From Streptomyces sp. SID4985 (GTDB taxonomy: Bacteria; Actinomycetota; Actinomycetes; Streptomycetales; Streptomycetaceae), in contig NZ_WWIR01000321.1 of NCBI RefSeq assembly GCF_009863025.1, positions 1 to 33,499 on the forward strand: a stretch of DNA of 33,499 bases, read 5' to 3'. Made by a program: the position numbers and the translations under genes. Shown here piece after piece: positions 8,234 through 15,641 of the stretch; within the stretch, counting starts at the first letter, position 1; the number at the start of each line of letters is the position of its first letter. The notes under the pieces were generated by a model that saw nothing but the letters and a program-made list of their open reading frames with translations, was not told where the DNA came from and ran no database searches.

Positions 8234-9115
8234 TCAGTCCCGCCCGCGCCACGGCACGACGGCGCGCTCCAGCCGGAGCAACAGGGTGTCGATGACCAGC
8301 CCGGACACCCCGATGGTGATGATGCCGACGAGCACGACGGGGGTGTTGTTGTAGTTGGCGGCGTCCTTGACCATGCCGCCGATGCCCGGCAGCCCGTTCA
8401 CCAACTCGGCCGCCACGAGGGAGGAGTAGGCCACGCCGACGGCCAGCCGGACGCCGGTGAAGGTCTCCGGCAGCGCGGACGGCACGATCACGTCCTTCAC
8501 CACGTCCCACCGCGAGGCCCCGAGCGCGCGGGCCGCCTCCACGAGCGCGCGCGGTACGGCCGCGACGGCCGCCGTGGTCGACACCGCCACCGGCGGGAAC
8601 GCGGCCACCGCGAGCAGCGTGATCTTCGGCTCCTCGTCGATGCCCAGCCAGATGATGAGCAGCGAGAAGTACGCCAGCGGCGGCAGCGTGCGCAGGAAGG
8701 TGATCCAGGGCTCGAACAGCGCGCGCAGCGGCCCCACCGTCCCCATCAGCAGCCCGAGGACCACCCCGGCGACGATGCCGAGCCCGGCACCGAACGCGAT
8801 GCGCCGCAGGCTGATGCCGAGGTGCTCGACGAGCGTCGTGCCGTTGTAGCCGCGCGTCCCGTCATGCGTGGTGGACACGTCGACGAACGCCTTCCACACC
8901 TTGGCGGGCGGCGGCACCAGCGTCTCGCTCCAGGTCCCGGCGGCCGCCACCGCCTGCCACAGGACGAGGAAGAGCAACAGCGACCCGACCGGCAGCGCAA
9001 GCCGCCGCACCCGGTACCACACAGCACGCGCACGCCCGCCGTCGGGCACGCCGTCGGGCACGCCGTCGGGCACGCCGACGGGCACGGCTTCGGACAGGGA
9101 AGGTGTCGTGGACAC
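8234..9115 (-). CDS. ABC transporter permease, SsuC/TauC-like
   Basis: 293 residues from GTG 9115, chosen because GGAGG (9122-9126) lies 6 nt upstream; an earlier in-frame start at 9142 would overlap that site. The protein has about six membrane segments, and the cytoplasmic EAA loop that contacts the ATPase is clear as EAARALGASRWDVVKDVIVPSALP. The N-terminal cytoplasmic tail has a short tandem repeat, VPDG three times, written by three copies of a 12-nt unit (9042-9077 region). First structural gene of the operon, 161 nt downstream of the leader-peptide stop and just after a terminator-like hairpin, so it is the gene that attenuation would control. Confidence 0.92.
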   Translation of the reverse strand: MSTTPSLSEAVPVGVPDGVPDGVPDGGRARAVWYRVRRLALPVGSLLLFLVLWQAVAAAGTWSETLVPPPAKVWKAFVDVSTTHDGTRGYNGTTLVEHLGISLRRIAFGAGLGIVAGVVLGLLMGTVGPLRALFEPWITFLRTLPPLAYFSLLIIWLGIDEEPKITLLAVAAFPPVAVSTTAAVAAVPRALVEAARALGASRWDVVKDVIVPSALPETFTGVRLAVGVAYSSLVAAELVNGLPGIGGMVKDAANYNNTPVVLVGIITIGVSGLVIDTLLLRLERAVVPWRGRD

Positions 9116-9156
9116 AGGAAACCTCCACACGGCACCGGACACCGGCGCTGGAGATC

Positions 9157-9178
9157 AAAAAGGGGGGCCGAACCGGCC
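9157..9178 (-). terminator. Terminator-like attenuator before the sulfonate operon
   Basis: Read on the minus strand: GGCCG-GTT-CGGCC (9178-9166) followed by CCCC and TTTTT (9161-9157), a true T-run, rare in this G+C-rich genome. A GGG just upstream (9193-9191) can lengthen the stem against the C-run. That same GGG can instead pair within the palindrome ACCCGTAACGGGT (9194-9182), giving a possible alternative anti-terminator fold. It lies between leader peptide and permease gene. Confidence 0.6.
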
Positions 9179-9181
9179 GCG

Positions 9182-9194
9182 ACCCGTTACGGGT
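9182..9194. promoter_or_regulatory. 13-nt palindrome, candidate anti-terminator stem or operator
   Basis: ACCCGTTACGGGT (plus strand) is a perfect palindrome around one central base. In RNA it could fold as ACCCG-TAA-CGGGT and compete with the terminator stem beside it. It could equally be a protein operator. Confidence 0.35.
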
Positions 9195-9276
9195 ACGGCA
9201 GGCTCAAGGGCAAAGGAGAGAAGACCGCAACGCCGACCGCGCGGGAATCAGAAACATCCGCGCCGACGGAACAAGT

Positions 9277-9348
9277 TCAGCGACAACACGCGGCCGGGCG
9301 TCGGCACAGGTCGATGACCAGGCGTCGCACCAACGGCTCGTGATTCAT
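9277..9348 (-). CDS. Cysteine-containing leader peptide (23 aa), attenuator of the sulfonate operon
   Basis: Short gene on the minus strand: ATG 9348, stop 9279-9277. It encodes MNHEPLVRRLVIDLC, then RRPAACCR, with three Cys of 23 residues, two of them tandem TGT codons right before the stop. The LVRRLVIDLC core resembles the putative leader peptides seen in front of sulfur-assimilation genes in Streptomyces (recalled, not searched). Family knowledge: Cys-rich short ORFs act as cysteine-responsive attenuators in mycobacteria. ATG 9348 falls 9 nt past the -10 box, so the mRNA is probably leaderless; an in-frame ATG at 9357 would overlap the promoter. Its stop is followed by a 6-bp hairpin (9263-9239) and then the terminator. 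Cysteine shortage would stall ribosomes at the tandem Cys codons. Confidence 0.8.
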   Translation of the reverse strand: MNHEPLVRRLVIDLCRRPAACCR

Positions 9349-9356
9349 GGCGCCCA

Positions 9357-9385
9357 TTTGTACAGCAGCCGCCCCCACCCATCAA
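9357..9385 (-). promoter_or_regulatory. Promoter of the leader peptide and sulfonate operon
   Basis: Minus strand: -35 TTGATG (9385-9380), a 17-nt spacer, -10 TACAAA (9362-9357), then 8 nt to the leader ATG at 9348 as the likely +1. Spacing and sequence fit a housekeeping sigma promoter. Confidence 0.6.
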
Positions 9386-9414
9386 CAGCCCGCCCACTCC
9401 GTGGACAGCCCGTC

Positions 9415-10296
9415 CTATGCCAGAGCAGTGCGCTCGCCTTCGTCCCCCCGACCCCGCCGCGCGACCACGACACTCGCCTCCCGCTCCTCGCACTCCACCA
9501 CCCATGCGTCCAGCCCCACGTCGGCGAACACGCCACACGTGAGTGGAGCCTGCCGCTCACTGGTCTCCACCAGCAGCCGCCCACCGGGCGCCAGCCACTC
9601 CAACGCACCCTCCGCGACGCGCCGTTGAACGGCCAGCCCGTCCGCACCGCCATCGAGACTGCGGACCGGCTCATGGTCGCGGGCCTCGGCGGGCAGGGTG
9701 GCGATGGCGTCGCGGGGAACGTACGGAGCGTTGGCCACCAGCAGCTCGACCCGGCCGCGCAACACGGCGGGCAGGGCGTCGTAGAGGTCGCCCTCGTGGA
9801 CGGACGCGCGGTCCGCGAACAGCGCGAGATTGCGGCGCGCGTACGCCGTCTGCACCGGGTCGATGTCGGCGGCGTGCAGCTCGGCGCGCGGCAGCCGTAC
9901 CGCCAGCGCGGTGGCCAGCGGCCCGGCACCGCAGCACAGGTCCACGACCACGGCCGCGTCCCGTCCGGCCCGCAGCGCCTGTTCCAGCAGGAACTCGGTG
10001 CGCCGCCGGGGCACGAACACCCCCGGCCCCACCGCGATCCGCAGCCCCCCGAACGCGGCCCAGCCGACGACGTGTTCCAGGGGTTCACCGGCACACCGTC
10101 GCTCGACCATGCCGTCACCGGGTTCGTCCGCCCACGCGGCGGCGTCGAGGATCATCCCGGCCTCCTCCTCCGCGAACACACACCCGGCGGCGCGCAGCCG
10201 CGCGGCGACGGAGGAGAGGGAAGGAGCGGAACCGAGAGAAAAGGAAGAAGAAGTATCAGAAGCCGTACGAGCGGCGTCCAGCAGCGTGTCGTCCAC
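9415..10296 (-). CDS. Putative protein N5-glutamine methyltransferase, PrmC/HemK-related
   Basis: 293 residues; GTG 10296 with GGAGGG six nt upstream. The N-terminal helical part (1-75) is followed by a class I SAM-methyltransferase fold: motif I VVDLCCGAGPLATAL, HAADIDPVQTAYARRN (acidic SAM-ribose residue), GDLYDALP, and the catalytic NAPYVP where HemK/PrmC enzymes have NPPY. Family knowledge: the PrmC-related group (TIGR03704-like) is predicted to methylate glutamine on an unknown protein; the true PrmC acting on release factors is normally encoded beside prfA, not here. The Pro-to-Ala change in the motif is typical of that side group. Monocistronic by position, same strand as the following operon but with its own promoter region upstream. 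Confidence 0.85.
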   Translation of the reverse strand: MDDTLLDAARTASDTSSSFSLGSAPSLSSVAARLRAAGCVFAEEEAGMILDAAAWADEPGDGMVERRCAGEPLEHVVGWAAFGGLRIAVGPGVFVPRRRTEFLLEQALRAGRDAAVVVDLCCGAGPLATALAVRLPRAELHAADIDPVQTAYARRNLALFADRASVHEGDLYDALPAVLRGRVELLVANAPYVPRDAIATLPAEARDHEPVRSLDGGADGLAVQRRVAEGALEWLAPGGRLLVETSERQAPLTCGVFADVGLDAWVVECEEREASVVVARRGRGDEGERTALA

Positions 10297-10609
10297 GACG
10301 AGCCCTCCAGCAGGGAATCCCGACCATTACCGCGTTGATGGGACTCACCTCCTCGGGCCGTCGCCGACCCCATGCCGACGAATACGCGCGCCAACTATAA
10401 CGACGCCCTCGGCCGGGGGCACCCGGTTATCGGGGCAGCCGAACGCCCCTTCGGCCGCCCCCTCATATCCCGTGCCCCTTGTCACAGCCATGCCATACGC
10501 TGCCCTCCACGCCACCATCCACGCACCCACACCCGGTGCGAGGGGGGACGGGTGGTGTCTCGTCTTCGTCCGGGAAGCACCGGACATTTCCGTGGGGGTT
10601 CACATCACT
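10297..10609. other. Divergent intergenic region (313 bp), no gene
   Basis: No convincing coding sequence. The only AT-rich point is CAACTATAACG at 10392-10402. It reads TATAGT on the minus strand and TATAAC on the plus strand, so it could be the -10 element for either or both divergent genes. No clear -35 partner was seen. Confidence 0.4.
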
Positions 10610-12574
10610 GTGCGCAGGCGCAGCATCTCGCTCGCGACGGCGCTCGCGGTCGTTCTCAGTTCTGCGGCCCTGATGGCGGGCGCGGCCGGTACCGCGGCGG
10701 CGGACTCCGCCAAGGCGCTGCCGGTGATGTCGGTCGGCGACATGATCGTCGACGGCGCTCACCAGCGCGTGTACGTCTCCGACCCGAGCACCGGCAGGAT
10801 CGTCGTCACCGACTACTCCGGCACCGTGAAGGCCACACTGGCCGGCCTCTCCGGTGTGACCGGCCTCGCGCTGTCCGCCGACTCCGGCCAGGTGTACGCG
10901 GCCGTGAAGAACAGCGACCGGATCATCGCGGTCGACACGAGCACGTACGCCCAGACCGCGAGCTATCCGGTCGGCGCCGCCCCGAGCGACCTGGAGGTCG
11001 TGGACGGCCGCATCTGGTTCAGCCAGGACACCGACTTCGGCTCGCTGGACATCTCCGGCGCCGAACCCGTCGTCCACCTCTCCCAGCGCGGCGACGTCGG
11101 CTTCGGCGGCGACAGCACGATGCTCGCCGCCGACCCGGCCGTCCCCGGCGTCCTGGTCGCGGGCAACGGCGGAGAGCTGGCCGTGTACGACGTCACCGCC
11201 GACGGCGCCACACTGCGGGCCAAGGGCCCGATGGACTCCGGCGTGAAGCAGCTGGACCTGACCCCGGACGGCCGCCAGGTCCTGACCTCCTGGGGCTCCG
11301 GCGACGGTTACTCCATAGGCGCCTACTCCGCCACAGACCTCACCCAGGAGACGGGCTACCCCGACGACGCGTACCCGAACGCCGTACGGGTCGCTCCCGA
11401 CGGCACCGTGGCCGCGGGCAGCTTCTCCTGGTACGAGCCCGACGTCCACATCCACCGCCCCGGCGACCCGGTGCCGGTACGGACGTACGACTTCCCCAAC
11501 ACCGGCAACAGCAGCGGCGCCGACACCCTCGTGAACGGCGCGCTCGCCTGGGCGCCGGACTCCAGCAGGCTCTTCGCCATCTCCGAGAACGTCTACAGCT
11601 CTCTGACCCTGCGCACCCTGACCGACCCGACCAAGGAGCCGCCGGCCCTCACGGTGGCCGCCCCGGCGAAGGCGGACCGCGCGAAGAAGCTCACCGTCAC
11701 CGGCAGGCTGGCCTCGAAGACGCTCCCTGCCGCGGGCACCGCCCTGACGGTGACCCGTACGGACGTCGAGTCGCCCAAGGGCAGGACGCTGGCCGCCGCC
11801 AGGATCAAGGCGGACGGCACCTTCTCCTTCACCGACACCCCGCCCGCGGGCGGCAAGGTCACCTACAAGGTCTCCTACGCGGGCGACACCACCCACGCCC
11901 CCGCCTCCGCCTCCGACGCGGTCACGGTCTCCCGCCAGACGACCTCACTGACCCTCAACAACAACGGCAAGCTGTACGCGTACGGCAAGGACGTCGTCTT
12001 CACCGCCCACCTCGGCACGACGTACAAGAACCGCACCGTCTCCCTCTACGCCGACCCCTTCGGCTCCGACAAGCCCAAGAAGCTCCTCAGGACCGCCAAG
12101 GTCAACTCCAGGGGCAACGTCTCCGCGACGGTCGACATGACCCGCGACACCACCGTCACCGCAGTCTTCTCCGGCGACGCCCGCTACGCCGACAGGACCG
12201 TCAAGTCCGTCGCGTACGCCAGGGCCAGGGTCTCCACCGCCGTCTCCCACCACTACAAGACCGGCCGGATCGGCTCCCAGACCTACTACTACTTCCACAA
12301 GAACACCGACCCGGTCTTCACCACGACCATGAACTACTACAAGGGCCGCAGCCAGCGCCTGGAACTCGCGATCTACTACCAGGGCACCTGGCACCAGACC
12401 GACGCCGAGTACTTCGCCCTCGCCCCCAACGGCACCTCCGCCGTCCGCCTCGAAGCCCCCGGCCAATCCGGCATCCGCGCCCGCATCCGCTCGTCGTACG
12501 TCAACGGCACGTCCGGCGACAACGTCAACTCGACGACGTACGGGGCGTGGAAGTACTTCACGTTCACCAAATGA
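10610..12574 (+). CDS. Secreted beta-propeller protein with Ig-like repeats
   Basis: 654 residues from GTG 10610 (an in-frame GTG at 10592 is possible). A classic signal peptide: RRR, a hydrophobic run LATALAVVLSSAALMAGAAG, and an AAA cleavage site near residue 31. Residues about 38-335 form a YncE-like propeller with repeated blade motifs (VYVSDPSTGRIVVTD, GVTGLALSADSGQVYAA, VKQLDLTPDGRQVL). About 345-445 and 450-545 look like two bacterial Ig-like domains (PAKADRAKKLTVTGRL, SYAGDTTHAPASASDAVTV; FSGDARYADRTVKSV). The last 100 residues are Tyr-rich (IGSQTYYYFHKNTD) and unrecognised. No sorting signal was seen, so it is probably released. Ligand unknown. Confidence 0.87.
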   Translation: MRRRSISLATALAVVLSSAALMAGAAGTAAADSAKALPVMSVGDMIVDGAHQRVYVSDPSTGRIVVTDYSGTVKATLAGLSGVTGLALSADSGQVYAAVKNSDRIIAVDTSTYAQTASYPVGAAPSDLEVVDGRIWFSQDTDFGSLDISGAEPVVHLSQRGDVGFGGDSTMLAADPAVPGVLVAGNGGELAVYDVTADGATLRAKGPMDSGVKQLDLTPDGRQVLTSWGSGDGYSIGAYSATDLTQETGYPDDAYPNAVRVAPDGTVAAGSFSWYEPDVHIHRPGDPVPVRTYDFPNTGNSSGADTLVNGALAWAPDSSRLFAISENVYSSLTLRTLTDPTKEPPALTVAAPAKADRAKKLTVTGRLASKTLPAAGTALTVTRTDVESPKGRTLAAARIKADGTFSFTDTPPAGGKVTYKVSYAGDTTHAPASASDAVTVSRQTTSLTLNNNGKLYAYGKDVVFTAHLGTTYKNRTVSLYADPFGSDKPKKLLRTAKVNSRGNVSATVDMTRDTTVTAVFSGDARYADRTVKSVAYARARVSTAVSHHYKTGRIGSQTYYYFHKNTDPVFTTTMNYYKGRSQRLELAIYYQGTWHQTDAEYFALAPNGTSAVRLEAPGQSGIRARIRSSYVNGTSGDNVNSTTYGAWKYFTFTK

Positions 12575-12580
12575 GGCCGA

Positions 12581-12613
12581 AGCCCGGGACCGCCGTCGAG
12601 GCGGGCCCGGGCT
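12581..12613. terminator. Terminator hairpin between convergent genes
   Basis: Arms AGCCCGGG (12581-12588) and CCCGGGCT (12606-12613), with an inner CGCC/GGCG stem (12591-12594 with 12600-12603). It lies between the stops of the propeller gene and the DUF4365 gene and may serve both. Confidence 0.65.
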
Positions 12614-12620
12614 CCGCTTG

Positions 12621-13880
12621 TCACGTCCGCCCGGCCGGGGCCTCGTCGTTCCCGGCGCCGTCGAACACCGTGGGCTCGGGCTCGGGGATGCGCCAGATGA
12701 TGCGGACCTGTTTGTCGAGGGGGAGCGAGGGGCCACCGATGTAGATGCGGTGGGCGAAATAGAGAACCGCCAGTTTGAACGCCGCGGGCTCGATGTCGTC
12801 CGCCGTTGCCACGGTCGCCCGGCTCAGCCCGTTCACCTGGCGGACCACGGCTGGGTCGGTTTCGAGCGGTCCGAGTTCGGCGATGATGTCCGGCTGGAGT
12901 TCGGCCTCTTCGCGCATGGCCAGGATCGAGCGCCGCAGCAGGTCGGGCTCGGCCTCGATACGGTCGACGATGCGGGCGATGACGTAATCGTGGAGCACGC
13001 TCGCCTCGATGGCGGCGTGCTCCACGGGCTCCTCGTCCGTGCAACTTGGACAACCCTCGCACTCGGTCGGCATGCCGAGGCCGTCGTCCGGCCCCTCGTC
13101 TGCCTGTCGAGTGGAAATGAAGCAGGAAGCCACCCACATGATCTCGGACCGGCTCAGCTCCAGCTCTTCGGCGGTCGACAGATCGAAGTCGTCCTCACTC
13201 ATGTCCGCCACCTCCGGTATCTCGGAGCGCATCAAGGACTCCAGACTGACGAGGTGCGGCTCCCAGTCGTGAGCGCTGTGCAGCAGCGTCGCGACAGCGT
13301 CTCCCGGCCGCTTCCAGAAGATGAGGTCTTCGTCGTAGCCGTTGACGAAGTGCAGCACGTGATCCGCCGGATCGAAGTCGACTCCGGACATCTCGCCCAG
13401 GTGGGTGAGGACGGCCTGTCGGCCCCGGTAGCGACCGACGTAGCGACGCGCCTGGGCGACGAACGAGGCCATGAACCTGTCGTCGAGTACGGCATTCGGA
13501 CTGATGCCGATGAAGCGCGGCCGGTTGAAGGGACCGGACCGTCGGAGCTGTTCGGTGGCGTTGGCCCAGTACAGCCGCTTGGTGACCGTGTCGTGCACCA
13601 CGCAGTAGACGGGGATGTTGCCGTTCGCCCAGGTCTCACCGTGCTGCTTCACCCGGACCGCGTAGCCGTTGCCCCGGCGAAAGCTCTTTCCGCCCTTGAC
13701 CTGGATCTTGATCGTGTCGCTCGTCAGGTCGCCGTCGTGGGTGAAGGTGACGTAGAAGTCCTCTCCGAAGTCGTTCTGTGCCGATATCTCCTGGACGATG
13801 TGATCGTGCTCCTCGAGCAGCGTGCGCAGGGCGTTCACGGCGGCCTGTCCCGCGCGCCGTCCTTTGGCGATCTTCGGCAT
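12621..13880 (-). CDS. DUF4365 domain protein (PD-(D/E)XK nuclease-like)
   Basis: 419 residues; ATG 13880 with GGAGGG upstream. The N-terminal domain (about 8-150) fits DUF4365: GQAAVNALRTLLEEHDHIVQ gives the first helix with Glu, NDFGEDFYVTF the catalytic-type Asp, and IKIQVKGG the QXK that replaces EXK in many such nucleases; then NIPVYCVVHD and LYWANATEQL. The remaining 260 residues are acidic and unrecognised, with a tight Cys cluster CEGCPSC (about 283-289) that may bind metal. Family knowledge: DUF4365 proteins are predicted nucleases, frequently in defence and mobile regions. Divergent from a VapBC pair 135 bp away. Function as defence effector is inference. Confidence 0.78.
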   Translation of the reverse strand: MPKIAKGRRAGQAAVNALRTLLEEHDHIVQEISAQNDFGEDFYVTFTHDGDLTSDTIKIQVKGGKSFRRGNGYAVRVKQHGETWANGNIPVYCVVHDTVTKRLYWANATEQLRRSGPFNRPRFIGISPNAVLDDRFMASFVAQARRYVGRYRGRQAVLTHLGEMSGVDFDPADHVLHFVNGYDEDLIFWKRPGDAVATLLHSAHDWEPHLVSLESLMRSEIPEVADMSEDDFDLSTAEELELSRSEIMWVASCFISTRQADEGPDDGLGMPTECEGCPSCTDEEPVEHAAIEASVLHDYVIARIVDRIEAEPDLLRRSILAMREEAELQPDIIAELGPLETDPAVVRQVNGLSRATVATADDIEPAAFKLAVLYFAHRIYIGGPSLPLDKQVRIIWRIPEPEPTVFDGAGNDEAPAGRT

Positions 13881-13991
13881 GTCGCCCTCCCCCCCCGGAA
13901 ACTCTCTCCCGCCCCGTGAGGCCCCGGGGCGACGTTGTCCCGGTCAGCCTGCCGTACGCCTCTGACATCCATGGCGGGACATACACTCGCC

Positions 13992-14018
13992 TGGTACATG
14001 GACTACCGTTGGTACATG
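13992..14018. promoter_or_regulatory. Direct repeat TGGTACATG x2, candidate VapBC operator
   Basis: TGGTACATG occurs at 13992-14000 and again at 14010-14018, 18 bp apart, just at the start of the antitoxin gene. Ribbon-helix-helix antitoxins usually bind such paired sites to repress their own operon. Confidence 0.45.
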
Positions 14019-14282
14019 TCCATGAAGCGCACCAATGTCTACGCCGACCCGGAAGACCTGGCGATCATCAAGGAAGCGGCCAAGCGGCGGGGGATAAGCG
14101 AGGCCGAGATCATCCGGCAGGGGATCCACCTCGCGGCGATGGCCAACCGCGTCTGGGACGAGCCGTTGTTCTCGCGGACCTTCGAGGGGGCGGGCCGTAC
14201 GCTCTCGAAGGCGGAGGTTCGTGAAACGGTCGCCGAGGCGGTCCGGCCGGAGAAGTCCCCGCGCCCTGGAACCTTCGCGTGA
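14016..14282 (+). CDS. Ribbon-helix-helix (CopG-type) antitoxin, VapB-like
   Basis: 88 residues from ATG 14016; in-frame ATGs at 13998 and 14022 are alternatives and none has a clear ribosome site, so an almost leaderless start is likely. The N-terminal KRTNVYADPEDLAIIKEAAKR then GISEAEIIRQGIHLAA is a short beta strand followed by two helices, the RHH DNA-binding fold. The C-terminal 40 residues would wrap the toxin. Family knowledge: such proteins neutralise PIN-domain toxins and repress their operon. Stop and toxin start overlap as GTGA. Confidence 0.87.
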   Translation: MSMKRTNVYADPEDLAIIKEAAKRRGISEAEIIRQGIHLAAMANRVWDEPLFSRTFEGAGRTLSKAEVRETVAEAVRPEKSPRPGTFA

Positions 14283-14722
14283 TCATTGTCGTCGCCGACG
14301 CGTCCGGCCTGCTGGCGGCTCTGGACTCCACTCATCCGGAGCACGAGGCGGCGAACGAGGCCATCATGTCCGCGGGTCTCCTGGTCATGTCACCCCTCCT
14401 CCTGGCCGAACTCGACCACGTCGCCACCCGTGAACTCGGCCGGAACGCCGCGATCAGCGCCGTCGACGACATCCGCCGCTGGATGAGCCGGGGCCGTGTC
14501 GTCGTACCGGAGGTCACGGAGTCCCACCTGGGCGCCGCCCAGTCCGTCCGGGTCCGCTACGGCTCGCTCGACCTGGACCTTGCCGACGCGGTGAACGTGG
14601 CCCTGGCGGCCGACTACGACACCGACGCGATCCTCACCCTCGACCGACGCGACTTCCGCGCCGTACGCCCTCTGGGCCGTCACAAGGCGTTCCGGGTCCT
14701 GCCCGACGACTTGCCGCTCTGA
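14279..14722 (+). CDS. vapC: PIN-domain toxin, VapC family
   Basis: 147 residues, GTG start at 14279 overlapping the antitoxin stop by 4 nt. The PIN acidic residues are in place: Asp7 in VVADASGLLAAL, Glu44 in LLLAELDHVATREL, Asp100 and Asp103 in SLDLDLADAVNVALA, and Asp122 in ILTLDRRDF. Family knowledge: VapC toxins are Mg-dependent RNases that cut tRNA or rRNA. The overlap and order (antitoxin first) are typical of VapBC. The target RNA cannot be told from the sequence. Confidence 0.92.
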   Translation: MIIVVADASGLLAALDSTHPEHEAANEAIMSAGLLVMSPLLLAELDHVATRELGRNAAISAVDDIRRWMSRGRVVVPEVTESHLGAAQSVRVRYGSLDLDLADAVNVALAADYDTDAILTLDRRDFRAVRPLGRHKAFRVLPDDLPL

Positions 14723-14783
14723 GGCGCTTCCGGGACTGCGGCACCCTGCCGTGCGTCCCACGCGTTCGGCAGCTCAACTCCCT

Positions 14784-14825
14784 GACCGCACCGCGCCTCC
14801 TGGCGAAGGGACGCGCGGTGCGGTC
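14784..14825. terminator. Terminator hairpin between convergent genes
   Basis: Perfect 13-bp arms GACCGCACCGCGC (14784-14796) and its complement (14813-14825) with a 16-nt loop, between the vapC stop and the stop of the DUF4232 gene. Confidence 0.75.
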
Positions 14826-14855
14826 GTGCGGAGCGTCATGGGCGTCGGCGTGCGA

Positions 14856-15395
14856 CTACCAGGCAAGCGCGTCCGCCGCGTTGTCCTGCCAGTACGTCAC
14901 CGTGGCCGCGCTGTTGAAGAAGGCGCCGCCGTTCGGGAGGTTCAGGGTCTTCTCCTTGCCGGTCCCGTCGGCGTTCCTGTCGGTGAAGTACACGCCCAGG
15001 GTCTTCTCGGTGCCGCCGCCCTCGCCGTCGGGGGAGTACGTCAGGATGCCGGCGTACGCGGACTGGCCGGGCTGGAGCGTCACCACGGCCTGCGGCTTGG
15101 TCTCCTCGGCCCATGCCAGCGGGGCCTGTGCGTCGGCCCCGGCCCGGAGGAAGGGCGCGTAGTGGGCGTCGCAGGTCTCGGTGCCGGTGTTGGTGGCCTT
15201 GAGCAGCAGGTGGTTGATCGGTCGGGAGACCTCGGTGACGGTCAACTTGGTGTTCGCCGTGGTGCACGTGACCGTGGACGCCTTGGCGGTGGCGGAGGCG
15301 GTCGCCCCTGCGGCCTGGACGCCGACGAGTGCGAGCGCGGCGGCGACGACCACGGAGGAGGCGGCGCGGGAAGCGGAACGAGTGGCGATACGCAT
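14856..15395 (-). CDS. Exported DUF4232 domain protein
   Basis: 179 residues from ATG 15395, chosen so that a basic start (MRIATRSASR) leads straight into the hydrophobic segment and a QAAGATASA cleavage region; an in-frame ATG at 15419 would add eight residues. The mature domain starts with VTCTTANTKLTVTEV and continues HLLLKATNTGTETC, with two Cys placed for a disulfide, then SAYAGILTYSPDG, as in DUF4232. Family knowledge: DUF4232 proteins are common, abundant secreted or lipid-anchored Streptomyces proteins of unknown function. Monocistronic. Confidence 0.83.
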   Translation of the reverse strand: MRIATRSASRAASSVVVAAALALVGVQAAGATASATAKASTVTCTTANTKLTVTEVSRPINHLLLKATNTGTETCDAHYAPFLRAGADAQAPLAWAEETKPQAVVTLQPGQSAYAGILTYSPDGEGGGTEKTLGVYFTDRNADGTGKEKTLNLPNGGAFFNSAATVTYWQDNAADALAW

Positions 15396-15641
15396 GAGTC
15401 GACTGCTCTTTCTGTGCATGGGATGTGGGTCCGAGCGCGCCCGGAGCGCGGCCCGCGAAGCGGCATCCAGCGGGGGCCGTCACCGTGTCCGGCGGGGCTC
15501 CGTGCTTGGATGGCTCAAGCCTGTGCCGCGCCGCGTCCCCTCCGCCATTCCATCGGGATTTTCGGGATGCTGGGATGCTCGCACCGGCTCTGACCTGGGG
15601 AAACGCGACCTCCCTGGGACGCCGAACGGAATGGGGAACCG
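15396..15641. other. Intergenic region (246 bp), no gene
   Basis: Divergent upstream region of the DUF4232 and XRE genes. It holds a short direct repeat GGGATGCT (15564-15582 area). No promoter could be assigned. Confidence 0.3.

Noticed and set aside
8166..8510. Upstream extension of the substrate-binding protein
   Set aside because: It overlaps the permease gene, and the lipoprotein signal starts only after ATG 8165.
9277..9357. Start of the leader peptide at ATG 9357
   Set aside because: This ATG overlaps the -10 element; ATG 9348 lies at the expected transcription start.
10372..12744. Plus-strand frame of 790 codons over the propeller gene
   Set aside because: Its translation is Arg/Pro/Gly-rich and featureless. 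The other frame has a signal peptide and propeller repeats.
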